Shown one piece after another: positions 1-7,201 of a DNA stretch of 11,405 bases (within the stretch, counting starts at the first letter, position 1; each line of letters starts with the position of its first letter). Location of the stretch: assembly GCA_036939975.1 (NCBI GenBank), contig JALLPB010001070.1, forward strand, positions 1-11,405, given 5' to 3'. The DNA is from Cyclostephanos tholiformis (Eukaryota; Bacillariophyta; Thalassiosirophyceae; Thalassiosirales; Thalassiosiraceae). Both the position numbers and the translations under genes were made by a program. The notes under the pieces are model-generated. The model saw only the letters and a list, made by a program, of their open reading frames with translations, was not told the origin of the DNA and did no database searches.

Positions 1-6
1 GACACC

Positions 7-35
7 AAAAAAAAAAAAAAATTATTATTATTATT
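7..35 (+). repeat. Poly-A run and (ATT)5 microsatellite in the element leader
   Basis: Fifteen A (7-21) run directly into five ATT units (21-35) that end at the gag ATG (36-38). This is low-complexity leader sequence just before the start codon. Such runs are prone to length change and to assembly error. No primer-binding site is recognisable in the 35 bases before the ATG. Confidence 0.8.
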
Positions 36-1202
36 ATGGATCCTGTTGAAGATGCTCCCTTTCCTCCCCCCGCCTCTGCGGCGGCGTCTCCTCCCCCCGT
101 CCCTGCGGCGGCTTCCTTCTCTGGTCCCACGGTTTTTGTCCTTTCCCCCCTTCCCGGGAACCTCTACGACGTGGATCGATATTTTTACTCCCCAACGGCG
201 GACGTCACGGTGGGGGACTATGCGGCCCTTCTCTCTTTCGCCACCCACTACGGTTACCCCATTGCCATCTACCAATGCCCCGATCTCGCGGCATTTCAAG
301 CTTCTCATCCTTCGGCAGTCGTTCGTCCTTTCTCTGAGGTCCCTCCACCCTTTATCCGGCGGGGATACGAGCTTCTATCTTCTTCCATTGCCTCTTCGGC
401 ACCTTCACGCGGCAATTCGGCGTCTCTTCTCTCCCACGCTCCTCCCACCCTGTCGGCTCAAGCTTCGCCCCGCGGCCATGACCCCCCTTCGGTGTTGGCT
501 GCAACAGGGTCATCGTCTGCCATCATGTCTCCCGCTGGTTGGCATACACGCCCCCCCCCTCGGGCCCCTTCTGCCCGCCCTGATCCCGATGGGGTCGACG
601 TGCCTCCTTCCTTCATGGGGGGCATGGGGGGTCCTCGCTTCTTCGGTCGCTCTTCCTGTTCTTCCGGCCTTCCTCCTGCCCGGCCATCGTTTGGCTCTGG
701 TTTCTCCACTTCTTCGGCGGCTGAATACTATTGCCAGTACAACTTCCCGGGCCCGATTCCCGCCGCGATTCCCACGGTCGTCTTTGGCGGTGGTCGTCAT
801 CCCATCCCTCCCTCTCATCATGGGGGGTTTCATCCTCCGTCTGCTCCTCCTGGTGGACATCATCATGGGACTGCATCAGTGGCGTCTCCCGCTGCTTTTG
901 CCGCTTCGCCGCTTCGTCCTTTGTCTCATGAAGCTCTCTCTACCTCTTCGGCGTTGGACCTGACGATGTCGTTCCCCCCTTCGGCTGGCCTTCCCCCGGC
1001 AATCCCGTCGGCTCCTCCTCCGGCTCCTCCTCTGGTTCCTGCTTCGGGTGGCGCTGCACCTCCTCCACCAGTTTCTTCTCCTCCGGTGGTTATCACTCCT
1101 CTTCGGCCTTCTTCGGAGACTTTCAAGCTTCCCGCCCTCAAGGATCCCAAGGCTTATTTGGATGTTTATGACATCGATCCTCTACTGGCTCCGTCAGCCT
1201 GA
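36..1202 (+). CDS. Gag N-terminal part of copia-type element, interrupted by frame offset
   Basis: This 388-residue frame starts with the first ATG of the element and is rich in proline, serine and alanine, with many PPP runs and a histidine/glycine-rich patch near residues 255-275. It has no catalytic motif, as expected for the N-terminal part of a capsid precursor. Near its end it reads LKDPKAYLDVYD, the kind of sequence that leads into the copia Gag core. That core then continues in the frame one base further on (YWLRQPDFGTQ and so on), while this frame stops at TGA 1200-1202. The N-terminal half of Gag is therefore here and the rest lies in the overlapping long frame. The antisense and +1 frames over this stretch look like shadows of its pyrimidine-rich coding. 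The frame assignment is solid; whether the break is real, programmed or an assembly error is open. Confidence 0.8.
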   Translation: MDPVEDAPFPPPASAAASPPPVPAAASFSGPTVFVLSPLPGNLYDVDRYFYSPTADVTVGDYAALLSFATHYGYPIAIYQCPDLAAFQASHPSAVVRPFSEVPPPFIRRGYELLSSSIASSAPSRGNSASLLSHAPPTLSAQASPRGHDPPSVLAATGSSSAIMSPAGWHTRPPPRAPSARPDPDGVDVPPSFMGGMGGPRFFGRSSCSSGLPPARPSFGSGFSTSSAAEYYCQYNFPGPIPAAIPTVVFGGGRHPIPPSHHGGFHPPSAPPGGHHHGTASVASPAAFAASPLRPLSHEALSTSSALDLTMSFPPSAGLPPAIPSAPPPAPPLVPASGGAAPPPPVSSPPVVITPLRPSSETFKLPALKDPKAYLDVYDIDPLLAPSA

Positions 1203-4200
1203 CTTTGGCACCCAACTCTCGGATGAGTCCCTCCTTGTTACGACTCCTTCCAATATTGCCGCTAGTCTTTTCTGGGAAGGACAAATTCGGTCAGCGGTCC
1301 GCGAGGGTTCTCTTTGGTTCCTATTTGATAACAAGGGGACTCTTTATCACGGCAAGGGATTTGAAATGCTTGCGGTCTTGAACCAGCATTGCCGGCCAGA
1401 CACGATCGCGAATGCGTTTGGCACGCTCATGTCACTTTTCAACGACGTGCAGGGCCCGTCGGAGCCTGTCCTCGAATTTCGATCTCGGTTCGATGGCATG
1501 GTATTGGATATGTCTCGTTCGAAGATCGACCTCCCTCCGATTCTTCTTGTGATGCTTTTTCTCCGTGCCCTTCACTCGCGTTATTCTGATCTTCTTAATC
1601 AGTTTCGTTCCCGTTACAAAATTCTGGAGACGGCTACCATCGACTCGGTCGTCGAGGATGCCCGTTACCATGATGACTTCAAGCTCGTTGGTACGGACAA
1701 GAAGGTCGCTGCCACCCCCAAGGCTGCTACTGCCAACGTCGATAAGAATGGAAAAGAATGGGCTTCGCCTTTTGAATGGCTCTCCACTTATGCTCCTAAG
1801 GGTCTTAAGACTCATTGGGAACGGGCCATTGCTGGCACTGGTATGTGTCCCATTTGTCACCGCGCGGAGAAGCCCTGGCATGTCCCGGCTAATTGTCCCC
1901 TCCTCAAAGATCTCAATCTCAAATTGGTGAATGGGTCTCGTTCGGCAACCCCGGGCCCTGCTCCTCCTGCTGCTTCCGCGCCGGCTGCTCCCACTCCTGC
2001 CCCATCTCCTGGGGGACGGGTGGCTTCGACCGATGATCGCTCCGGGTCTGGTTCAGTCGGATCTCCTTCTGCTCCTTCGGGGTTGATGGCATCGGTCGCG
2101 GACGAGGATTTTGATTCTGACCAGGAGTTTCGTTGGGCTGGAGATGAATCTGGATTGGACTATTCTCCCTCTGTTACTCCTTCCTCTCGTAAATCTAACG
2201 CCCGTGTTGCACCCTACCCTTCTTGCAATCACGTCTCCGTTACTTCTTCTTCTCCTTCCCCGGTTTCCGTGGGGTTCATCCTTCCTTCGGCTGCTGTCTC
2301 TCGGTCCTCTTCTTCATTGGCATCTTTGGATACTCCTCCCTCCATCTCTTCGGCCCTTCAGTCTCTCCTCTCTCGGATCTCCGGTTCGTCGATCTCTCCG
2401 GACTCGACTCGGCGTCTGGCGGTGGCTGACTCTGGTGCGACCGATCACATGTTTCCAGACAAGTCGGCGTTTATCTCTTACAAGTCCACATCCCACTTGA
2501 AAGTGCGCATGGGAAACAACTCTTACCTTCCTGTCCTCGCTCGTGGCTCCGCGATCATCTCCCTCAATGGCCAGCGTGTCCTCGTTCGGAATGCCCTCCA
2601 CGTTCCTGGCCTCGCCACGCCCTTGTATAGTCTTCGAGCTCACTTCCAACAGCCTGGGTGCGGTTTTCTTGGCACGAATGATGTCGGTATGTTAGTGTAT
2701 TTCCCTTCCTTTGTACTTTCGGCTGACACCTCCTCCGATTGCACTCTCTCCTATGAGCCTCTCGGTCGCTCGGCCCCGCTGTGGACCCTGCACTACGTTC
2801 AGCCTCGGTGTCGCCCCTCCCTCTACCCTTCGGAACCTTCCCCGTCTTCCAACACGGTCTCCAAAACGCCTGCTTTGATCGAGGATGACGCTTTGGTGGC
2901 AGCTTCTGCTTTGCCTAACGCTTCTTTGGCTCCTCCTGTCGACTTGGCCCAGGTTGCCTCCCACCTTCAGTCCATCGCAGCGTCGATCCTTCCTCCCCCG
3001 CCCCCAGCGCCTCTGTCTCCTCCTTTGTCTCCTCCTAAGACTCCCGTCCTTCTCTCTACGATGTCCTCGGATGAGATCAGCCGCCTCCTTCATCATCCCG
3101 ACACTTTGTTCCCTGATGTTCGCCCTTGCGACACGGCCAACGCCTCCAACACTAAGACCCATTGGTCATCGGAGGAAATTCACCACATCATGGGTTGTCG
3201 GAAATTTCGTAATTATAAACACGTTCTGGATGTTAGCCGTGGCGGCGCATGGGTTGACGGCGGCGAGTTTCCTATGTCTCTGGGTTCGTTTGCTACCATT
3301 CCTAAGGCGAAACGGGGTGCACCCCTTGATCGGACTTCCTACCTTTTTCTCGATGCTGTTCACATGGATATTGCATTTGGGGACTGTGTTTCTTTGGGGG
3401 GTTACCGCTACGCTTTGATTCTGGTCGATCGCGCCACCCGTTACAATTGGGCTTTTGGTTTAAAAACTCTGTCTTCCAATTGCATCCTTGCGGCTCTTCG
3501 TCTGTTCTGCGCGGCAGCTGGTTCCCTAGCTCGTTGCTTCTACTGTGACTGCGATCCTAAACTCTTCGGTCGAGCCATCAGTGACTACCTCGTTGACAAC
3601 TCTTCGAAAGTAGTTGCCGCGCCCGCCAAGCGTCAATCTTCGAATGGTTTGGTTGAATCCCATTGGAAGATCATGGTGCACATGGCCCGCGCTTATCTTA
3701 CGGAAAAACAGATGCCTCGCGCATTCTGGTTTTATGCTATCGTCCATTCCGCCCGCATGATGAATGCAATTCCGGGTAAGATTCACGGGCGTATTGCTTC
3801 TCCTTTCTTACTCGTCCATGGCATTGGCCATGATGAGCGGACGTGGATTCCTCTCTTCTCTCTTTGCTATTTCCATCACGAAAAAGACGGCGTCATCAAA
3901 CGTTCCAAACATCAAGCTCACACCATGGATGGCGTTATCATTGGTCGTTCACCTACTTCGAATGCTCTTCTTGTTTATAATCCACGCAACAAACAATACT
4001 ACGAACCCGATAGCTACCGCATCGACTCCTACCGCCTCCCGGGTTCCGTCTATCGGGACCTCAAGTACGATGGTGGTCTCTTCTGCTCTCTTTATCGTGA
4101 CGACAATCCTCCCATCGAGGAATTGTACCCCCCCGGTACTCGTGTCGAACGCATTGACCCTACCTCTCACATGCTGTTGGCTGGTACGGTCATGGACATT

Positions 4201-6786
4201 CCGTTCTCGGATGATTCTTCTCCCGACGACTCTGGTGCATTGTCCCCTTCATACACTATTCTCTTTGACAACGGCACCTCCGCCTCTATCCCCCTTCGCG
4301 ATATGGCGTCCATCATACCTAAACCACCGGTTGACATTGCTTCGTCCGACTCTCAAGACTCTCTTCTCCCTCCGTTCCTTCGTTTGAATTCCAAAATCAC
4401 ATACGAGCATGACGGGCAGTATCATAAGGGGTATCTGGGCAAGCCGGATGGCGTTTACCGTTTCGTTTTCAAGTCTCACGCCAACAAGCGGAAGGAAGAA
4501 TGGGGGGTCAATCTTCCCAATTTACCTACTACCTGGGTTGATCTGTGTGTCGAAGGCGTTCTTGTTCCTGGTCACGTTTCTCACTCTTTTCTTCGTCCAA
4601 CAAATTCCCCCAAACATTCTACGTTCGATCCCATCGCTTCTTTTGTCAGCGCGGTCAACCTCCATCGCGAATGTCCTCCCACTCTCCTCAAAGCCCTTGC
4701 CAACTCCCACCCGGATAGAGAAATTTGGTTGCAGAGTTATCGCGAGGAAAAAGATGGGATTCAAAATCTTGATACCTATCGGAAAATTACCCTCGGGGAA
4801 TATCGCGCCCTTCGCGAAAAAGGCGCGCCTAAAGCCATTCCTACTATGTGCATTTTAACTATCAAAAAGGACGAAAATCTCTGTCCTCTTCGCGCGAAAT
4901 CCAAGATTGTTGTCCTTGGCAATCATGAAGATAGATTATGGAGTAAAAGCGATCGCTTCACGCCTGTTCTTCGCCAAGATTCCCTCCGCTTTCTGACTAG
5001 CCTGGCGGTTGAGAAGCGACGTGCTCTGCGACAAGGGGATTGTAAAAACGCGTTCTGCCACGGCATCCCTCCGCCTGAAGAAATTACTATCGTTCGTCCA
5101 CCCTCTGGCGACCCCGATGCTGATCCTCACGAATATTGGCTTCTGCTGAAAACTCTGTATGGCCTCCGTCGGAGCCCCCGTCACTGGTATGATAAAATCA
5201 ATGCAATCCTTATCTCTATTGGCCTCACCCCTTCGCTTGAAGATCCCTGTCTCTACTCTGGTTTAATTTGGGATCCCTCTGACCCTGCCTCCAAGAAATC
5301 TACCTCACCTCTCACCCTTGGTCTCTATGTCGACGACTTTGTCTACTTTTCCGAGAATCCTTCCGTCGAAGCTCTCTTCTGCCGATTGCTGGCCGAACGC
5401 TGCAAAGTTGATTTCATGGGTGTGGTGGAGTGGTTTCTTGGCATTCATTTCTCATGGCGAGTCACCTCTAGATCCGTTTCGGTTCATCTCAATCAATCTG
5501 GCTTCGCTGCCAATCTTGTCGAGAGTTTCTTCCTCGATTCCCGCAACGAGACTCCCACGGCTACTCCTTACCGGTCTGGTGTCCCCATTGATTCCATTGC
5601 TCCGTCGACAGATGCGGATGATTCTCCGGCTCAACTTCGCCGTACAGCCGCCTACCAAAGCCTCATCGGCAGTATTGGTTGGCTCTCCAACTCCACGCGT
5701 CCTGATCTCACTGCCGTCCACTCCTTCCTGGCATCCTATAGCTACAAACCGTCGGTCGGCCATATGAAGGCAGCCCTCTACGCCCTCCACTATATCCATT
5801 CGACTCACGATTTTGGCATCTCCTTCACCTCGGACTCGGTCGCTCCTATGCATTGCTACATCCATTTTCCTCCTTCTACCGACGTCGAGGCCTACACTGA
5901 TGCTCTCCCTCCTACTCCTACTACTTCTTCCACGCTTTCTTCATACAGCGATGCGTGTTGGGGATCGCAGATTGGTACTGCTGTCGCTGACGGCACCCTT
6001 CTTCCTTTATTCAAATTCAGAAGCATGAGTGGTGGCATCGTCTTCCGCAGTGGCGGCCCTGTCGGTTGGCTTGCTGAACGGCAAGAACGTACTTCTCTCA
6101 GTTCCTGTGAAGCGGAAATTCGCGCCACTAATGCAACTTCTAAAAAGGTGGTCGACTTCCGCAACGTGTGCCAAAGCATGGTGGATTCTGGGCACGTTCT
6201 TTCCGACGTCGTTTCTCCCACTCTCCTCTTCAATGACAACGACGCCTGTGTTCGATGGTCTTACAACATGACCTCTAAAGCTGCTCCGCATATCGAACTT
6301 CGCGAAAACTCGGTTCGCGAATGGGTCCAATCAAAGCTTCTGACGGTCAAGCATATCCCTGGTAAAATCAATCCTTCCGATATCTTCACAAAAGAAATGC
6401 GTGATGGCACGCACTTCCGCCGCCTACGCGATTCCTTCATGTCTCGTCTCTCTGACTTTGTCAATGCCTCCCTTCTGGCAATCCATCACGCTCGTCCGTC
6501 GGCGCCACCGTCTATGATCCCTGCTGCTGCTCATGCTGTGCTCGCGGCGGACCCTCTTTCATATCTTTCCGCTCTGGCTTCTTCTTCCTTCTGCCGATCT
6601 CTTCCAGCTATATCTCACCTCTCCAGCGCGGGTCATCAACTTCTTCGGAGTCTTCACGGCTTTGTTCCTTCGGGTGTTTCTGTGGTTTCCATCCCGGCTC
6701 TAGCAAGTCGGGATCCCACTCTCTCTTTTTGGCATGGTGCTTCTTCTCTTGGACGCACGGATGGGGGGTGTTTGGTCTGTCCTTGA
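1048..6786 (+). CDS. Gag core-Pol polyprotein of copia-type retrotransposon (PR-IN-RT-RNase H)
   Basis: The frame is open from 964 to the TGA at 6784-6786. The ATG at 1048 is only the first in frame and probably not a true start, since Gag sequence enters from the other frame near 1170-1190. Residues below are counted from 1048. Gag core about 45-220; CX2CX7HX4C knuckle 267-283; aspartic protease DSGAT at 461. Integrase: zinc-binding-like HH at 712-713, catalytic D774, D834 and E870 (35 residues between the last two). Reverse transcriptase: QGDCKNAF with D1331 and YVDD 1427-1430. RNase H: SDACW D1635, SCEAE E1688/E1690, NDND near 1730-1732, and an HIPGKINPSDIFTKE segment at its end. A 108-residue tail follows (1805-1912). 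The enzymes would cleave the polyprotein, copy the RNA and insert the DNA, with Gag forming the particle. No internal stop or missing catalytic residue was seen. Confidence 0.93.
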   Translation: MALHLLHQFLLLRWLSLLFGLLRRLSSFPPSRIPRLIWMFMTSILYWLRQPDFGTQLSDESLLVTTPSNIAASLFWEGQIRSAVREGSLWFLFDNKGTLYHGKGFEMLAVLNQHCRPDTIANAFGTLMSLFNDVQGPSEPVLEFRSRFDGMVLDMSRSKIDLPPILLVMLFLRALHSRYSDLLNQFRSRYKILETATIDSVVEDARYHDDFKLVGTDKKVAATPKAATANVDKNGKEWASPFEWLSTYAPKGLKTHWERAIAGTGMCPICHRAEKPWHVPANCPLLKDLNLKLVNGSRSATPGPAPPAASAPAAPTPAPSPGGRVASTDDRSGSGSVGSPSAPSGLMASVADEDFDSDQEFRWAGDESGLDYSPSVTPSSRKSNARVAPYPSCNHVSVTSSSPSPVSVGFILPSAAVSRSSSSLASLDTPPSISSALQSLLSRISGSSISPDSTRRLAVADSGATDHMFPDKSAFISYKSTSHLKVRMGNNSYLPVLARGSAIISLNGQRVLVRNALHVPGLATPLYSLRAHFQQPGCGFLGTNDVGMLVYFPSFVLSADTSSDCTLSYEPLGRSAPLWTLHYVQPRCRPSLYPSEPSPSSNTVSKTPALIEDDALVAASALPNASLAPPVDLAQVASHLQSIAASILPPPPPAPLSPPLSPPKTPVLLSTMSSDEISRLLHHPDTLFPDVRPCDTANASNTKTHWSSEEIHHIMGCRKFRNYKHVLDVSRGGAWVDGGEFPMSLGSFATIPKAKRGAPLDRTSYLFLDAVHMDIAFGDCVSLGGYRYALILVDRATRYNWAFGLKTLSSNCILAALRLFCAAAGSLARCFYCDCDPKLFGRAISDYLVDNSSKVVAAPAKRQSSNGLVESHWKIMVHMARAYLTEKQMPRAFWFYAIVHSARMMNAIPGKIHGRIASPFLLVHGIGHDERTWIPLFSLCYFHHEKDGVIKRSKHQAHTMDGVIIGRSPTSNALLVYNPRNKQYYEPDSYRIDSYRLPGSVYRDLKYDGGLFCSLYRDDNPPIEELYPPGTRVERIDPTSHMLLAGTVMDIPFSDDSSPDDSGALSPSYTILFDNGTSASIPLRDMASIIPKPPVDIASSDSQDSLLPPFLRLNSKITYEHDGQYHKGYLGKPDGVYRFVFKSHANKRKEEWGVNLPNLPTTWVDLCVEGVLVPGHVSHSFLRPTNSPKHSTFDPIASFVSAVNLHRECPPTLLKALANSHPDREIWLQSYREEKDGIQNLDTYRKITLGEYRALREKGAPKAIPTMCILTIKKDENLCPLRAKSKIVVLGNHEDRLWSKSDRFTPVLRQDSLRFLTSLAVEKRRALRQGDCKNAFCHGIPPPEEITIVRPPSGDPDADPHEYWLLLKTLYGLRRSPRHWYDKINAILISIGLTPSLEDPCLYSGLIWDPSDPASKKSTSPLTLGLYVDDFVYFSENPSVEALFCRLLAERCKVDFMGVVEWFLGIHFSWRVTSRSVSVHLNQSGFAANLVESFFLDSRNETPTATPYRSGVPIDSIAPSTDADDSPAQLRRTAAYQSLIGSIGWLSNSTRPDLTAVHSFLASYSYKPSVGHMKAALYALHYIHSTHDFGISFTSDSVAPMHCYIHFPPSTDVEAYTDALPPTPTTSSTLSSYSDACWGSQIGTAVADGTLLPLFKFRSMSGGIVFRSGGPVGWLAERQERTSLSSCEAEIRATNATSKKVVDFRNVCQSMVDSGHVLSDVVSPTLLFNDNDACVRWSYNMTSKAAPHIELRENSVREWVQSKLLTVKHIPGKINPSDIFTKEMRDGTHFRRLRDSFMSRLSDFVNASLLAIHHARPSAPPSMIPAAAHAVLAADPLSYLSALASSSFCRSLPAISHLSSAGHQLLRSLHGFVPSGVSVVSIPALASRDPTLSFWHGASSLGRTDGGCLVCP

Positions 6787-6874
6787 TCCTAGAGTAGAGT
6801 AAGCTAACGCTCACTTCCTCACCACTAGTTGTGATAGGAACACCTCAGAAAAGGGGGGAAACCCCCCCGCCCCG
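6787..6874 (+). other. 3' untranslated leader to the LTR with polypurine tract and G6/C7 inverted repeat
   Basis: After the Pol stop there is no further reading frame of note. Bases 6847-6861 form a purine run (AGAAAAGGGGGGAAA), the expected primer for plus-strand DNA synthesis just before a 3' LTR. It is followed at once by seven C, so that GGGGGG-AAA-CCCCCC (6853-6867) can pair as a tight hairpin. The candidate LTR start at 6875 is 13 bases beyond the purine run, more than is usual, so either the boundary or the tract call could be off. Confidence 0.5.
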
Positions 6875-7124
6875 TGTTGGGACCTATTCCCTCACAGCTT
6901 CAACCGAGGGGGGTAGTCGCATGTAAGATCTTTTCTCGGCTTATTTGTTCCTACGTAGAATGTATTTGCCGAAGGACAAAACTCCTGAGGGATAAAAAGA
7001 AAAAAATTGTTGGGCCGGGTTGGATTCACCCACTTCCGTGAAATGGATGATAGTAAGGAGTAGAGGTGTCAACCGTCACGAGAAAACAAGGCACGATCAA
7101 GACAAAATCACCCCATCATCAACA
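6875..7124 (+). repeat. Candidate 3' LTR (250 bp, TGTTG...CAACA)
   Basis: Copia LTRs commonly begin TGTTGG and end CA within a short inverted repeat. Here TGTTGGGACC starts at 6875, just after a polypurine tract, and a matching CAACA ends at 7124, giving 250 bases, a plausible short LTR. The segment has no coding character. A second TGTTGGG at 7008, preceded by another purine run (6987-7006), is an alternative start and would make a much shorter LTR. The other LTR is outside the window, so the call cannot be verified here by self-comparison. Confidence 0.3.
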
Positions 7125-7201
7125 GAAAAGGAGACGGAGGCGAGGACGGTGAACACCCCGATCTTTGTTTTTTTGGCTTCCTTTCCCTCGCCAATACTAT
7201 C

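Larger units (their letters stand above)
1..7124 (+). mobile_element. Ty1/copia-type LTR retrotransposon (diatom CoDi-like), 5' end outside window
   Basis: One strand carries, in order, a proline-rich Gag N-terminus, Gag core, CCHC-like knuckle, DSGAT protease, DD35E integrase, YVDD reverse transcriptase and RNase H. Integrase before reverse transcriptase is the copia (Pseudoviridae) order, not the gypsy order. Phrases such as IHHIMGCRKFRNYKH at the integrase start and DCDPKLFG at its second aspartate resemble diatom CoDi elements as I remember them; this was not searched. The frames are free of stops over about 6.7 kb apart from one +1 offset inside gag, so the copy looks young or nearly intact. 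The 5' LTR and tRNA primer-binding site are not seen and should lie before base 1. The 3' boundary given here is tentative and rests on a TGTTG...CAACA pair; the coding part is certain. Confidence 0.9.

Noticed and set aside
1..35. Possible 5' LTR end or primer-binding site at the window start
   Set aside because: No TGG-starting tRNA complement is present and the first bases do not match the candidate 3' LTR end; these parts must lie upstream of the window.
458..1150. Several minus-strand and +1 frames opposite gag, rich in R, G, E and P
   Set aside because: They are mirror images of the low-complexity, pyrimidine-rich gag coding strand and show no domain or start context.
7014..7032. GGTTGGATTCACCC resembling the T-arm/B-box of a tRNA
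   Set aside because: The loop does not fit TTCRANY, no A-box or cloverleaf lies at the right distance upstream, and no acceptor stem pairs.
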